From a bacterium (GTDB lineage: Bacteria > Vulcanimicrobiota > Vulcanimicrobiia > Vulcanimicrobiales > Vulcanimicrobiaceae): DNA of 43,922 bases. Both the position numbers and the translations under genes were made by a program. The stretch covers positions 1-43,922 of the forward strand of contig JAGWSR010000140.1 of the NCBI GenBank assembly GCA_028869385.1. The letters are read 5' to 3'. Below the pieces are notes generated by a model. The model was not told the DNA's origin. It ran no database searches and saw only the letters and a list, made by a program, of their open reading frames with translations. Below, in pieces: positions 8,745-17,715 of the stretch. How positions within the stretch are numbered: the stretch's first letter is position 1; every line of letters begins with the position of its first letter.

Positions 8745-10343
8745 ATGGGATTGCGCCGCCTCCTCGCCCTCGCCGTGCTCGTGCTTGCCGGCTGCACCCG
8801 CGGTGGGAGCGTGCCCGCCCCCGAGCCGGGGACCGTGCGGTTCGCGCTCGCCGCCGATCCGGCGACGCTCGACCCGCTCTTTGCCCATCCCGATGCCTCC
8901 TCCGTGGAGCTCCAGGTGGCCCGCCTGGCCTTCGAGCCCTTCGTGGATCTGAACGCGCAGGGGCACCCCGTGCCCGCCTTGTTGGACCGCATCCCGAGTC
9001 CGGAGAACGGCGGGGTCTCGCCCGATGGGCGCACGATCACCTACCACCTGCGCCGCGGGGTCGTCTGGAGCGACGGCGTGCCGGTCACGAGCGCCGACGT
9101 GCTCTTCACGCTGCACGCGATCTTGGACCCGCGCAATCCCGTGCGCTCGCACGAGGGCTACGATCTCATCGACCGCGCGAGCGCGCCCGACGCGCATACC
9201 GTCGTGCTGCACTTGCGCCGCGCGTGGGCGCCCGCGGCGATGACGTACTTTTCGTACGGAACGGCGCCGCAGTTCGTGCTGCCCGCGCACGTGCTGCGCG
9301 ACCAACAGCCGCTCGCGACCGCGCCCTTCGGCGCCGCACCGACCGTGGGCGACGGACCCTTCCGCTTCGTGGCTTGGGATCGCGGCGAACGCCTCGTGTA
9401 CGAAGCGAATCCGCGCTACTGGCGCGGCGCGCCTACGGTCAAGCGTCTCGAACTGCGCATCGCGCCCAACCCCTCGACGAACCTCGTGTTGCTCCAGTCC
9501 GGTGCGCTCGATTGGAATCTGATCGCGCCGTCGCAGCGCGCGATCGTGGCGCGCTCGCCGCACGTACGCTTCCAAACCACACCGACCGCGGTCGTCGCGG
9601 CGCTGGTCTTCAACACGGCGCACGCACCGCTCGGCGACGTGCGCGTGCGTCGCGCCCTCGCAATGGCGATCGACCGCGCGGGCATCAGCCGGAAGATCAC
9701 CCTCGGCGCCTACCCGGTGACGAACGTGCTGCAGCCGCAGTTTTCGTGGGCGTACGATCCGAAGATCGCGCAGCCGTCCTACGATCCGCATGCGTCCGAC
9801 GCGCTGCTCGACGCCGCCGGGTGGCTTCGCGGCGCGAACGGGATGCGCGCGAAGCACGGCGTACCGCTGCGCCTCACCTACGTGCAGTTTCCGGAGTCCA
9901 GTACGGGCGTCGGCGTGGCAACCGCCGTGCAGGCCGAGTTGCGCTCGCGCGGCATCGACGTGACGATCAAGAGCGTGAGCAACGCTCAGCTCTTTTTGCC
10001 CAAGACGGGAACGCTCGCGAGCGGAAATTTCGACCTCGCCTACGTGCCCTTCACGTTGGGTGCCGATCCCGATGATTCGTTCGTGCTCGCGTGCGACGGC
10101 GCGTCGAATTACATGCGGTGGTGCGATCCGCGCGTGGACGCGCTCGAACGCGCCGCGCTCGCGGCCGTCTCGCGGCCGGCGCGCCGGGCGATCTACGCGC
10201 GCATCGGCCGTATCGTCGCGCGCGAGGTTCCGCTGCTCTACCTCTTCAACGCCGATTACATCTATGCGTATCGCGACCGGCTCCACGGCTTCGCGCCCAA
10301 CGCCTTCCTGCCCACGTGGAACGCGAGCGCGTGGAGGATCTAA
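8745..10343 (+). CDS. Peptide/nickel-type ABC substrate-binding lipoprotein (SBP family 5), 532 aa
   Basis: Extracytoplasmic solute receptor. A lipoprotein signal ends in the lipobox LAGC with the lipidated Cys17. The mature protein follows the SBP_bac_5 plan: RFALAADPATLDPLFAH at the start, DGRTITYHLRRGVVWSDGVPVTSADVLFTL, the GDGPFRFVAWDRGERLVYEANPRYW segment, and the DVRVRRALAMAIDR helix. These bind oligopeptides, nickel or other small ligands; here the ligand is unknown and no permease or ATPase genes are adjacent, so it is an orphan receptor or works with a transporter encoded elsewhere. GAAGGGG upstream supports the ATG at 8745. The 3' end overlaps the next gene by 13 bases. Confidence 0.92.
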   Translation: MGLRRLLALAVLVLAGCTRGGSVPAPEPGTVRFALAADPATLDPLFAHPDASSVELQVARLAFEPFVDLNAQGHPVPALLDRIPSPENGGVSPDGRTITYHLRRGVVWSDGVPVTSADVLFTLHAILDPRNPVRSHEGYDLIDRASAPDAHTVVLHLRRAWAPAAMTYFSYGTAPQFVLPAHVLRDQQPLATAPFGAAPTVGDGPFRFVAWDRGERLVYEANPRYWRGAPTVKRLELRIAPNPSTNLVLLQSGALDWNLIAPSQRAIVARSPHVRFQTTPTAVVAALVFNTAHAPLGDVRVRRALAMAIDRAGISRKITLGAYPVTNVLQPQFSWAYDPKIAQPSYDPHASDALLDAAGWLRGANGMRAKHGVPLRLTYVQFPESSTGVGVATAVQAELRSRGIDVTIKSVSNAQLFLPKTGTLASGNFDLAYVPFTLGADPDDSFVLACDGASNYMRWCDPRVDALERAALAAVSRPARRAIYARIGRIVAREVPLLYLFNADYIYAYRDRLHGFAPNAFLPTWNASAWRI

Positions 10344-11857
10344 AGCACGAGCGCGTCGCGCTCGTCGTGGTGCACGGCGTCGCCGCGCATCCGAGGTACG
10401 AATTCCAAGATCAATGCGCCGAGCTCTTGCGCGACCGATTGAACGAACGCGAGGGCGACGAAGCCTGGCGGGTGGGCATCATCAACCCGGGCAACGTGTT
10501 GCAGCCGGGAGATAAAGATCCCGAGCCGACGATCAGCCGCGTGTACCGCGGCGCCGATCCCGAAGCGTTCGACGGCCCGACGTTCGACGTGATCGAAGCC
10601 TACTGGAGTCCGATCACCAAACGCCGCACGAATTGGATCTCGCTGATCAATTGGATCCTGCGCATCGTCTTTACGCCGTTCAACACGACCGCGCGATACG
10701 ACGCGACTTGGCAGAAGCAACTCTTCGACTATGGGTTCATCGGGGGCACGATGGCGCTCGCCTTCGCGCTCTTCGTGCTCTCGCTCACCGGCGCGTGGGA
10801 ATCCCTCGTGCGAATCGGACGCGTCACCGGCCTCCTGCGGCAGTCCGATGCGGGCGCGCTCATCAGTGCCCTCGACGCCAACGCGAGCGTTCACGGCATT
10901 CCGATCAAGATCGGCGTGTGGCTCGTCGTCGGCATCGTCGGCGGCTTTCTGCTCGGCCAGGCCTTCGCCGCGATCTGGAAGACGATCGTGCAACGTCGCG
11001 CGCTCGCGCGCAATCGCATCGCGCTGCTCAGTCGCATCTTGCCGATCGGGGTGCTCCTCGCGCTCGGCGGTGCGTTCGTATACGAAATGGCGACGGTGCG
11101 CTTTCCGAATGGGACGCTCGGCTTGCCGGGGATCGGCTTCCTCGTCACCATCTTCGTCGCGTTCCAACTCGGGTACGCGCTGTTAGTCGGCTTTGTGGTG
11201 GACTTCTTCGGCGACGTGCAGATCTATACGACGCGCGACGAGAACGACTCGACCTTCTATCAGATGCGCGACGCCATCCTCGATACGACGGTCGCGGCGA
11301 TCGCGCGTGCCGTGTCGCCGCAACTCTCCGGCGGTCGTCGGTACGATCGCGTGCTCGTGCTCGCCCACAGTCTCGGCGCGACGATCGCCGCCGACGCGCT
11401 CGTGCGTCTCTACCAGCTCTCGCTGCAGGGCGCGTTGCGGCCGGAGGAGTTCGCGCGCATCCGAGCGTTTGCCATGCTCGGTTCGTCGCTCGAAAAGACG
11501 AAGTACTTCTTCGACGTGCAGGGCGCGTCGACGACCGCATCGTTCGAGCGTTGGAGCCGCGAAGTCTACGAAGAACTCTTCACCGCCGATCCCTCCGCGC
11601 TGCGCGGAACGAACGGCGGCAAGATCTTCTGGTGCAATTACTGGTACTTTCAGGATCCGATCTGTAACGAGATTCGGTCCTACGACGCGCGGCGCGAACT
11701 CTGCCGCAACGAGCGAGGCCGCAGGCGCGCGTCGCCGATGCATCCCATGCTGCACTCGGACTATCTCTACGACCCGTGGGTCTGGAACTCGCGCGGCGAC
11801 GAGCACGTCGGATTGCTCGACATCGTAACCGCTCATCTGAAAGGAGACGTGCCATGA
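10331..11857 (+). CDS. Membrane-anchored alpha/beta-hydrolase-like protein, 508 aa
   Basis: The protein begins with a hydrolase-type first strand and oxyanion-loop pattern (VALVVVHGVAAH). It then has about four membrane segments (GFIGGTMALAFALFVLSL; IGVWLVVGIVGGFLLGQAF; ILPIGVLLALGGAFVY; GFLVTIFVAFQLGYALLVGFVV), and after them the nucleophile elbow VLVLAHSLGATIAADAL with Ser347. The lipase-like core is thus split by an inserted transmembrane bundle. A late His (GDEHVGLLDIV) could complete the triad. I infer a membrane esterase or lipase; the substrate is unknown. The GTG at 10331 is chosen because the conserved strand begins seven codons later; it overlaps the lipoprotein gene by 13 bases, indicating co-expression. 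The end overlaps the next ATG as ATGA. Confidence 0.75.
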   Translation: MEDLKHERVALVVVHGVAAHPRYEFQDQCAELLRDRLNEREGDEAWRVGIINPGNVLQPGDKDPEPTISRVYRGADPEAFDGPTFDVIEAYWSPITKRRTNWISLINWILRIVFTPFNTTARYDATWQKQLFDYGFIGGTMALAFALFVLSLTGAWESLVRIGRVTGLLRQSDAGALISALDANASVHGIPIKIGVWLVVGIVGGFLLGQAFAAIWKTIVQRRALARNRIALLSRILPIGVLLALGGAFVYEMATVRFPNGTLGLPGIGFLVTIFVAFQLGYALLVGFVVDFFGDVQIYTTRDENDSTFYQMRDAILDTTVAAIARAVSPQLSGGRRYDRVLVLAHSLGATIAADALVRLYQLSLQGALRPEEFARIRAFAMLGSSLEKTKYFFDVQGASTTASFERWSREVYEELFTADPSALRGTNGGKIFWCNYWYFQDPICNEIRSYDARRELCRNERGRRRASPMHPMLHSDYLYDPWVWNSRGDEHVGLLDIVTAHLKGDVP

Positions 11858-12360
11858 TCGTGGGCGACATCATCGGGGCCATTCTCTCGAACTTCGTCAT
11901 CGTGCTGCTCGCCATCGCCGTCGTCACGTCGATCGTCAAGATCCGTCGAGCGCGGATGAGCCGTCGGCCGTTCAGCGCCTCGTTCATCGTGTGGGGCGAA
12001 TTGCTCTTCTATCTCTACGGCATCGGGAACATCTACGGCGGGTTCTTTCACGCATATGCCGGGCAAATGGCGGCGGCGAGCATCGGCTGGCAGAACAGTC
12101 CGTTTCAATACGAGCTCGGCTGGTTCGAGATGGGGTATGGTGCGGTCGCACTCGCATCGTTATGGCGCGGCCGCGAATTTCGCATCGCGCTGACGCTGCC
12201 GTACTCGATCTTCTTGCTCGCCGCCGCCGCACAGCACATCAACATGCTGATCGTCCTTCACGACACGGCGCCGAACAACGCGGGAGCACTCTTGTGGGTC
12301 GGCGATATCGCGGTGCCGCTCGTCGTGCTCGCGCTCGCCTGGCTCTCGCGCGACGAGTAA
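11854..12360 (+). CDS. Small integral membrane protein (DUF6790-like), 168 aa
   Basis: Four to five hydrophobic segments: ILSNFVIVLLAIAVVTSIV, FIVWGELLFYLYGIGNIYGG, MGYGAVALASLW, IALTLPYSIFLLAAAAQHI and IAVPLVVLALAWL. Between them is a polar signature (FFHAYAGQMAAASIGWQNSPFQYELGWFEMG) that I associate with DUF6790 membrane proteins of unknown function; the assignment is from memory. It is translationally coupled to the hydrolase gene (ATGA), with AAGGAG at 11840-11845. The stop touches the stop of the convergent regulator gene, leaving no spacer. It may be an accessory of the hydrolase. Confidence 0.7.
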   Translation: MIVGDIIGAILSNFVIVLLAIAVVTSIVKIRRARMSRRPFSASFIVWGELLFYLYGIGNIYGGFFHAYAGQMAAASIGWQNSPFQYELGWFEMGYGAVALASLWRGREFRIALTLPYSIFLLAAAAQHINMLIVLHDTAPNNAGALLWVGDIAVPLVVLALAWLSRDE

Positions 12361-14886
12361 TCAGGCACGCAAGAGCGCGAGCAGTTCTTCGCTCGGAGCG
12401 GTTCTGAGTTCGCGTTCGAGCAACGTCGCGTAGGCCCGAAACTCGCGCTGCGCGTCGTCGCGATCGTCGCGCGCGAGCGCGGCCGAGATCGCGAGCGCGT
12501 AGCTGCCCTCGTCGTATTCGTCGATCGCGCGCAGCGCCTCGATCGCGTGTCTGACGAGGAGCGAGTCGCCTCGTGCGATGGCGATGTCACCCACGCGCAT
12601 CCACGCGGCTTGCGCCGTTCGCAGCAGCTCGTGGTGCAACGAAACGAAGACGTCGTGCGCGTGAAAGTGCGCGGGGAGCCCGTCTTGAATCTGCGTCGCC
12701 GCGCTCGAGAGCGCTTCGGGATCGACGCCGTTCGCGTCGCTCGCGAGGAGCGTCGTGCAGCGCTCGTGCGCCTCGAGAATGTCGATGCGAAGGCCGGCGA
12801 GCGCGTAGCCCGTCGTGGTCGAGATCAGCGCTCCCGCGCATGCACCGAGCAGCGTGCGCGTTCGATGGATGCAACTCTTCAGGGCATTGCGGCGCGAATC
12901 GGGTACGAGATCGTTCCAGAGTGCGTCTTGCAGCGTCTCGCGCGTCGCCGCGCCGCCTCGCATCCGTAAGAGTAGGAGCAATTCGATCGAGCGATCTGGG
13001 AGCGTCGTCGGTGCGCCGTCGCCGATCAAGCTGCCGGCGACGACGTGCAGCACGGGTCGCACGTCGAGCGGCGTGCCGATCTGCGCCGCGACGAGCGCAT
13101 CGGCGCGAGCGAGCAGCGGATCGGGATTTCCGTCCGCGACGCGGCGAGCGCGTTCGAGCAATTCCACGGCGCCGGGGCGATCGCCACGGCTCGCGGTCAC
13201 CAGCGCGGCGACGTAGAGGTCGAGCGCGCGCTGGCCCGGCTGGAGCGCGTGCTCCGGAACCGTGCCGCGCTCGAAGAGCTCCACCAGAGGGCCGACGGTC
13301 GCGGGGTCGTCGTCGGCCAGCGCGCGCAAGTCGGCGAGTGCGTACTCGAGGGCCTCGGGGGCGTTGCCGATCCGTGCGATCGTCGCGAGGCCCTTGGCGC
13401 AACGAATGCGTCCGCGAAGCGCCGCGCTCGCCTCGACCCGGTCGTACTCGTCGCGCAGCGTCGGCCAAGCCGCGTCGACATCGGCGAAAAGTGCGTCGCG
13501 ATAGCGCTGAAGCAGATGCTCGAGTGCGAACGTCGTCGCGATACCTGCATCGGCAGCGAGTGCGCTTGCCCAAGCTCGTTCCGCGATCTCCGCTTGGCCG
13601 ACGCGCGCCGCGGCGACGAAGTGATAGGCGTGAGCGATGGCGCGGAAGCGCTGGTCGGGCTCGCGTCCGAGTTCGTGAACGACGGTCGCGAGGATGCGCA
13701 CCGCGCGTTCGTTGTCGCCGTCGAGGATTGCGAAGATGCCTCGCGTCAGGAGCGCGGCATTGGCGGCTTCGGAATCCTCGCCGAGCGGGATGTCGCGTGC
13801 GGCGGCGGCGCGATACGGATGATCGTGCGCGAAATGGAAGAGCGCGGGCTGGACGATCCACCAGAGCGATCGGTGTCGGCAGAGTTCTTGGAACGGAAGC
13901 CGCGCGATCGCCGCGCTCCACTCGGGCGTGTCGGTCGTGCCGGCCGCGCATGCGCGTTCGGCGATCTCGATGGCGTCTTCGACGTCGTCGCCGTCGAGAA
14001 AGAGCTCGACCGCGCGCGCGTCGTTACCGGCGCGCGCGTGCGCGCGCGCGAGTTTGCGTACCAGGCGGCGGCTCTCGTGCGGCTCACGATCGTGAACGAG
14101 CATGCGGACCATCGGAGAGACATCCCAGAGGCCCGCGCGGTGTACCAGCAGACTGCGATCTTCGAGATCGGCGAATGCCTGCGCGAACTCGACCGCGCCT
14201 TCGAAGAGGTCGAGATCGCAGATGGAAAAATCGCGAACGGCGGCAGCGAGGACGAGCGCGTCGTGTTGCGCGCCGTCGAGTCCGTCGTAAAGATGGCGCT
14301 GCAGGAATGCGAAGAGCTCACGCATCGAAGCGTGCGAGCGAAACGCATTGGAGGCGAGATCGAGCGCGCCTTCGCGCGCCAGGCGTTCGAGAAAGAAGAC
14401 GAGCATCGGCCAGCCGCGCGTGAGTCGTTCGATCGCGCCGACATGCGCGGCATCGTGATCGCCGCGATGCAGTACGAGGGCGATCTCGTCGCGCGTGAAG
14501 CGCAGGTCTTCGGAGCCGAGCGTGAGCATGCGGTGCGGCGGCACGTGCCGTTCGAGCGCGATCGGCTGGCGCGATGCGAGCAGGAGCGGTGGGCCGAGGT
14601 CGCGGTCGAGGAGCGGCGCGAGTTCGGCGATCGTAGCGCAGTCGAGGAGCTCCGCGTGGTCGATCGCGAGCGCAGCCCCTGGATCGTCGGCAAGGTCGCG
14701 GCACGCCTCGATCGCGGCGTCGCGTGGAGCGTCGGCGCGCCGAAGATCGACGACGCGCGCGCCATGCCGCGTACGTATCTGCCGTAAGAGCACGCTCTTT
14801 CCGTAGCCCGCCGGCGCGACGATGCGCACGACGCGCGGCGTCGCGCGCTCGATGCGCTGCAGAAGGCCGTTACGAATGAGATCCAT
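12361..14886 (-). CDS. STAND-type ATPase regulator with OmpR/SARP HTH and BTAD (paralogue 2), 841 aa
   Basis: Large one-component regulator. N-terminal P-loop ATPase: Walker A APAGYGKS (Lys30), Walker B-like AALAIDHAE, an LLASRQP sensor, and an RGWPMLVFFLERL segment like the GW motif of MalT-type ATPases. A long helical TPR-like region follows (about 220-590). A winged HTH begins near residue 610 (LPDRSIELLLLLRMRGG ... ALWNDL ... NALKSCIHRTRTLL ... TTGYAL), then a C-terminal BTAD-like helical domain. The order ATPase-TPR-HTH-BTAD differs from SARPs such as AfsR, where the HTH is N-terminal. ATG 14886 is preferred because it places the P-loop at the same distance as in relatives; 25 further upstream codons are open but unconserved. 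The ligand and target are unknown. It ends flush against the convergent membrane-protein gene. Confidence 0.82.
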   Translation of the reverse strand: MDLIRNGLLQRIERATPRVVRIVAPAGYGKSVLLRQIRTRHGARVVDLRRADAPRDAAIEACRDLADDPGAALAIDHAELLDCATIAELAPLLDRDLGPPLLLASRQPIALERHVPPHRMLTLGSEDLRFTRDEIALVLHRGDHDAAHVGAIERLTRGWPMLVFFLERLAREGALDLASNAFRSHASMRELFAFLQRHLYDGLDGAQHDALVLAAAVRDFSICDLDLFEGAVEFAQAFADLEDRSLLVHRAGLWDVSPMVRMLVHDREPHESRRLVRKLARAHARAGNDARAVELFLDGDDVEDAIEIAERACAAGTTDTPEWSAAIARLPFQELCRHRSLWWIVQPALFHFAHDHPYRAAAARDIPLGEDSEAANAALLTRGIFAILDGDNERAVRILATVVHELGREPDQRFRAIAHAYHFVAAARVGQAEIAERAWASALAADAGIATTFALEHLLQRYRDALFADVDAAWPTLRDEYDRVEASAALRGRIRCAKGLATIARIGNAPEALEYALADLRALADDDPATVGPLVELFERGTVPEHALQPGQRALDLYVAALVTASRGDRPGAVELLERARRVADGNPDPLLARADALVAAQIGTPLDVRPVLHVVAGSLIGDGAPTTLPDRSIELLLLLRMRGGAATRETLQDALWNDLVPDSRRNALKSCIHRTRTLLGACAGALISTTTGYALAGLRIDILEAHERCTTLLASDANGVDPEALSSAATQIQDGLPAHFHAHDVFVSLHHELLRTAQAAWMRVGDIAIARGDSLLVRHAIEALRAIDEYDEGSYALAISAALARDDRDDAQREFRAYATLLERELRTAPSEELLALLRA

Positions 14887-14926
14887 GCTTGAGGCTCTCG
14901 CTCCCCGCGGACCCGGTTCCGCGTAG

Positions 14927-14940
14927 TAACTTTTGTCGGC
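14927..14940 (-). promoter_or_regulatory. Shared 14-bp element upstream of regulator paralogue 2
   Basis: TAACTTTTGTCGGC (plus-strand reading) matches 13 of 14 bases of the element at 17627-17640 upstream of the sister regulator. It ends 40 bases before the ATG at 14886, inside the 100-bp spacer between the two genes. A promoter element or a common operator is likely. Confidence 0.5.
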
Positions 14941-14986
14941 TTTCCTACAGCAAAAGTTCACTCACCGGGTGGTCGGGATACTGGGA

Positions 14987-17593
14987 CTACGAGGCGCTCT
15001 CCCGGAGGAGCCGTTCGAGGGCCGCGCTCGAGGCGGCGATATCGCGTCGCGCGGAACGGCGAAAGCGTTCGAATGTCGCTTCGGCGCTCGAGCGCTCGCC
15101 ACGCGCGAGATGCCAGCGGATGGCGAGCGAGATCGCCGCTTCGTGGAGCGGGTCGTGCGCGCCGAGCGCCCCAACCGCGCGGTCGAAGAGCTCGCGGTGC
15201 TGCGTTGCGATCGCTTGATTCCCGAGATGCATCCACGAGCGCTCCGCCGCATCGCGCAGGCGCTGGGCGAGCGCAGCGAAGCATTCGAATCGCCGCATGT
15301 GCGAGGGAAGGCCGCGCTCGAGCAATTCGGCGAGCGCGAGCAACTCCGAATCCTCCATCGTGCTCGCGAGCGTCCGCCGTTCTGCCTCCACGACGTCGAG
15401 GGTGAGGTTGGAGACGGCATAGCCGTCGCGCACGGAGAGCAACACGCCGCGCCCGCCGTCGATGAGGGCGCGCGTGCGATGCACGCAGGTTTTGAGCGCG
15501 TTCTGCTGAGCCTTCGCGTCGAGGTCGTCCCACAGCGCGTCGGAGAGTTCGTCGCGCGAGACGGGGCGCGCGCGCAATGCGAGCAACGCGAGCAATTGGA
15601 CCGAGCGATCCGGGAGCACGACGGAGTCGGATCCGTCCACGCAGCGGCCGGTCGCGAGTTCGAGCGAGCGCGTGCGCGGTGTGGAAGACGGCGTCGCCTC
15701 CCGCCCGCGGGGCGCCTCGAGGCGTCTCGCGGCACGATCGATCAGCGCTCGCACCTGGGAGTCTTCCGTTCGGGCGAGCAGGCACTGCGCCTGGTCGCGT
15801 AGCGCACGCGCCGCGGCGATATCGCCTTTGCGTTGGAGCACGTCGATGGCGATCGCGTGATGCACGAGATGCACGCGAAGTCGCGTGCATCGCGGCAGCA
15901 CGCCCTCGCCGTAGAGTGCGAGCAGCGGCTCCACGCGATCTGGCGTGGTCGTGCGAAGTGCTTGCAGCTCGCGTAGCGCGTACTCGCTCGCCTCGCGGTC
16001 GTCGAGTAGAAATCCCGCGTTAAAGAGCGACTGCGCGCAACGCACGGATACGGTGCCGCCCGCATGGGCGAGCACGGTATCGAAGAGCGTGCGAATCTCC
16101 GCCCACGACGCCGCGAGTTCCGAACGATCGCACACGATGCGAATGCGCGCGAGAAAGCGCTTTGCGGAAAATCGCGTCGGCGCGTCGGCCGCAAGCTCGC
16201 AGGCGCGCGACCACCACCGTTCCGAGTCGGCCGCATTCGCGGCGAACGCCTCAACGAGCGACAGCGCCGCGGCGACGAAGGCTCTGAACCGCGCTTCGTC
16301 GCTCTCGGTCGATCCGAAGATCGTCGTAAAGATGCGGCGCGCATGCGCCACCCGACCGTCGTGCAACGCGAGCAGTCCGCTCGTAACGAGCATCGTCGCA
16401 CCGTCGCGCCCACCGACTGCGTGCGCGTGTTCGGCGAGTGCCGCCGCGGTCGTCGCGGGAATGCTCGGATCGAGCGCTTCGCCGTGGATGACGTTCTCGA
16501 TGGCCGTCCACCAGAGCTCACGATGGCGGCAGAGCATCGGTAAGGAGAGCCGAGCGATCGCCGCGTGTAGCCGACGTGCGTCGGGCGCGTGCGAACCCTC
16601 CATCGCCTCGGCGAGGCACCGTGCGGCCTCGCGTTCCTTTCCGGTCTCCAGATAGAGCTCGGCGGCGCGCACGTGGTCGCCGAAGCCGAGTACCGTTTCG
16701 GCGAGTCGCGAGAGCAACTCGGATGGCCGACTCGCGCGCCTGCGCAAGATGTGGCGAACGATCCAAGGAACTTCGATCGCCTCTTCGACGCGCGTCACGA
16801 TTCCGCGGGCTTCGAGCTCGGCGAACGCGCGCGGCTGCGGAAGCTGCTCGGCCGTGGCCGGCAGGTCGCCGACGTGGAGGTCGGGTGCCGCGGAGATCAG
16901 GAGCAGCGCCGCGCGCAACTCGGGCGCGAGCGGCGCGAGTAATTCGTGTCGCAGGTAGCCGAAGAGCTCGTCGATCGCGGCGCTCTCGAGTGGATCGGCG
17001 AGAAAGCCTTCGAGTCGACCCTCGTCGTGGAGGCGCCGCATGAAGAGCACGAGCGCGGGCCAGCCGTGCGCGATCTGCTCGATCCGGTGCAGCGCCTGCC
17101 ACGGAAGATCGGTCGCGGCGAAGATCTCCGCGATCTCCGCGTGCGCAAAGCGCAGGTCGTTCGCGCCGAGCACGAGCACGTCGTGCGGAGCGACCGCGCG
17201 CTCGTAGAAGTATGCGGGCTCGCGGCCTGCGAAGGCGAGGCAACTGCCCTCCGGTCGCTCGACGAGGAGCCGTTCGCAAGCGCGCATCAGGCGTTCGCGA
17301 TCCGTTGCGAGGGCATCGGCGTTATCGATGATGAGGCGCGCGCCGCGCGGCATCGCGCTCCACCGGGTAAGGATGTCCGGGATCGCGCACGGATCGAGAT
17401 TGTTCAGATGTGGAATGAAGATGGACGGGCCGTCGCGGGCGAGCTGTTCCAGCATCGCGCTCTTCCCGTAGCCCGCGGGCGCCGTCAAGCGAAGCAGCGA
17501 CGGCTGCAGATTCGCGATGCGCGCGTGAAGCCCGGTACGATAGACGATCGCCGTATCTCCTCGGAGTCGAAGGCCGATGACGAGGACGCCCAC
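14987..17593 (-). CDS. STAND-type ATPase regulator with OmpR/SARP HTH and BTAD (paralogue 1), 868 aa
   Basis: Same architecture as its downstream neighbour and clearly its paralogue: Walker A APAGYGKS (Lys44), Walker B-like ARLIIDNADAL, LAFAGREP, then HGWPALVLFMRRLHDEG; a long TPR-like helical middle; the HTH LPDRSVQLLALLALRARPVSRDELSDALWDDL with the recognition-helix segment NALKTCVHRTRALI and DGYAV; and a C-terminal BTAD-like domain. The recognition helices of the two proteins are nearly identical (NALKSCIHRTR and NALKTCVHRTR), whereas the ATPase and TPR parts have diverged, which suggests similar DNA targets with different inputs. The start is GTG 17593, the only reasonable start before the P-loop; no good Shine-Dalgarno is visible. 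It is transcribed away from the EAL gene. Confidence 0.82.
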   Translation of the reverse strand: MGVLVIGLRLRGDTAIVYRTGLHARIANLQPSLLRLTAPAGYGKSAMLEQLARDGPSIFIPHLNNLDPCAIPDILTRWSAMPRGARLIIDNADALATDRERLMRACERLLVERPEGSCLAFAGREPAYFYERAVAPHDVLVLGANDLRFAHAEIAEIFAATDLPWQALHRIEQIAHGWPALVLFMRRLHDEGRLEGFLADPLESAAIDELFGYLRHELLAPLAPELRAALLLISAAPDLHVGDLPATAEQLPQPRAFAELEARGIVTRVEEAIEVPWIVRHILRRRASRPSELLSRLAETVLGFGDHVRAAELYLETGKEREAARCLAEAMEGSHAPDARRLHAAIARLSLPMLCRHRELWWTAIENVIHGEALDPSIPATTAAALAEHAHAVGGRDGATMLVTSGLLALHDGRVAHARRIFTTIFGSTESDEARFRAFVAAALSLVEAFAANAADSERWWSRACELAADAPTRFSAKRFLARIRIVCDRSELAASWAEIRTLFDTVLAHAGGTVSVRCAQSLFNAGFLLDDREASEYALRELQALRTTTPDRVEPLLALYGEGVLPRCTRLRVHLVHHAIAIDVLQRKGDIAAARALRDQAQCLLARTEDSQVRALIDRAARRLEAPRGREATPSSTPRTRSLELATGRCVDGSDSVVLPDRSVQLLALLALRARPVSRDELSDALWDDLDAKAQQNALKTCVHRTRALIDGGRGVLLSVRDGYAVSNLTLDVVEAERRTLASTMEDSELLALAELLERGLPSHMRRFECFAALAQRLRDAAERSWMHLGNQAIATQHRELFDRAVGALGAHDPLHEAAISLAIRWHLARGERSSAEATFERFRRSARRDIAASSAALERLLRESAS

Positions 17594-17626
17594 GCTAAAG
17601 ACGCGCGGACGTCGAGGATCTCTACC

Positions 17627-17640
17627 TAACTATTGTCGGC
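17627..17640 (-). promoter_or_regulatory. Shared 14-bp element upstream of regulator paralogue 1
   Basis: TAACTATTGTCGGC (plus-strand reading) differs by one base from the element before paralogue 2 and ends 33 bases before the GTG at 17593. It lies in the 122-bp divergent spacer with the EAL gene, so it could also act on that promoter. Confidence 0.5.
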
Positions 17641-17715
17641 AGATATCTCCAAATCGAGAAGGTCGCGTAAACCCTCCGTTACCGCGCCGTCACCGCCCGG
17701 GCGTAGGGTGGGCTC

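Noticed and set aside
14030-14055. Alternating CG run as possible Z-DNA or repeat
   Set aside because: It is in-frame Ala/Arg coding sequence, expected in DNA of this GC content.
14887-14961. 25-codon upstream extension of regulator paralogue 2
   Set aside because: Contains the shared regulatory element and has no counterpart in the sister protein.
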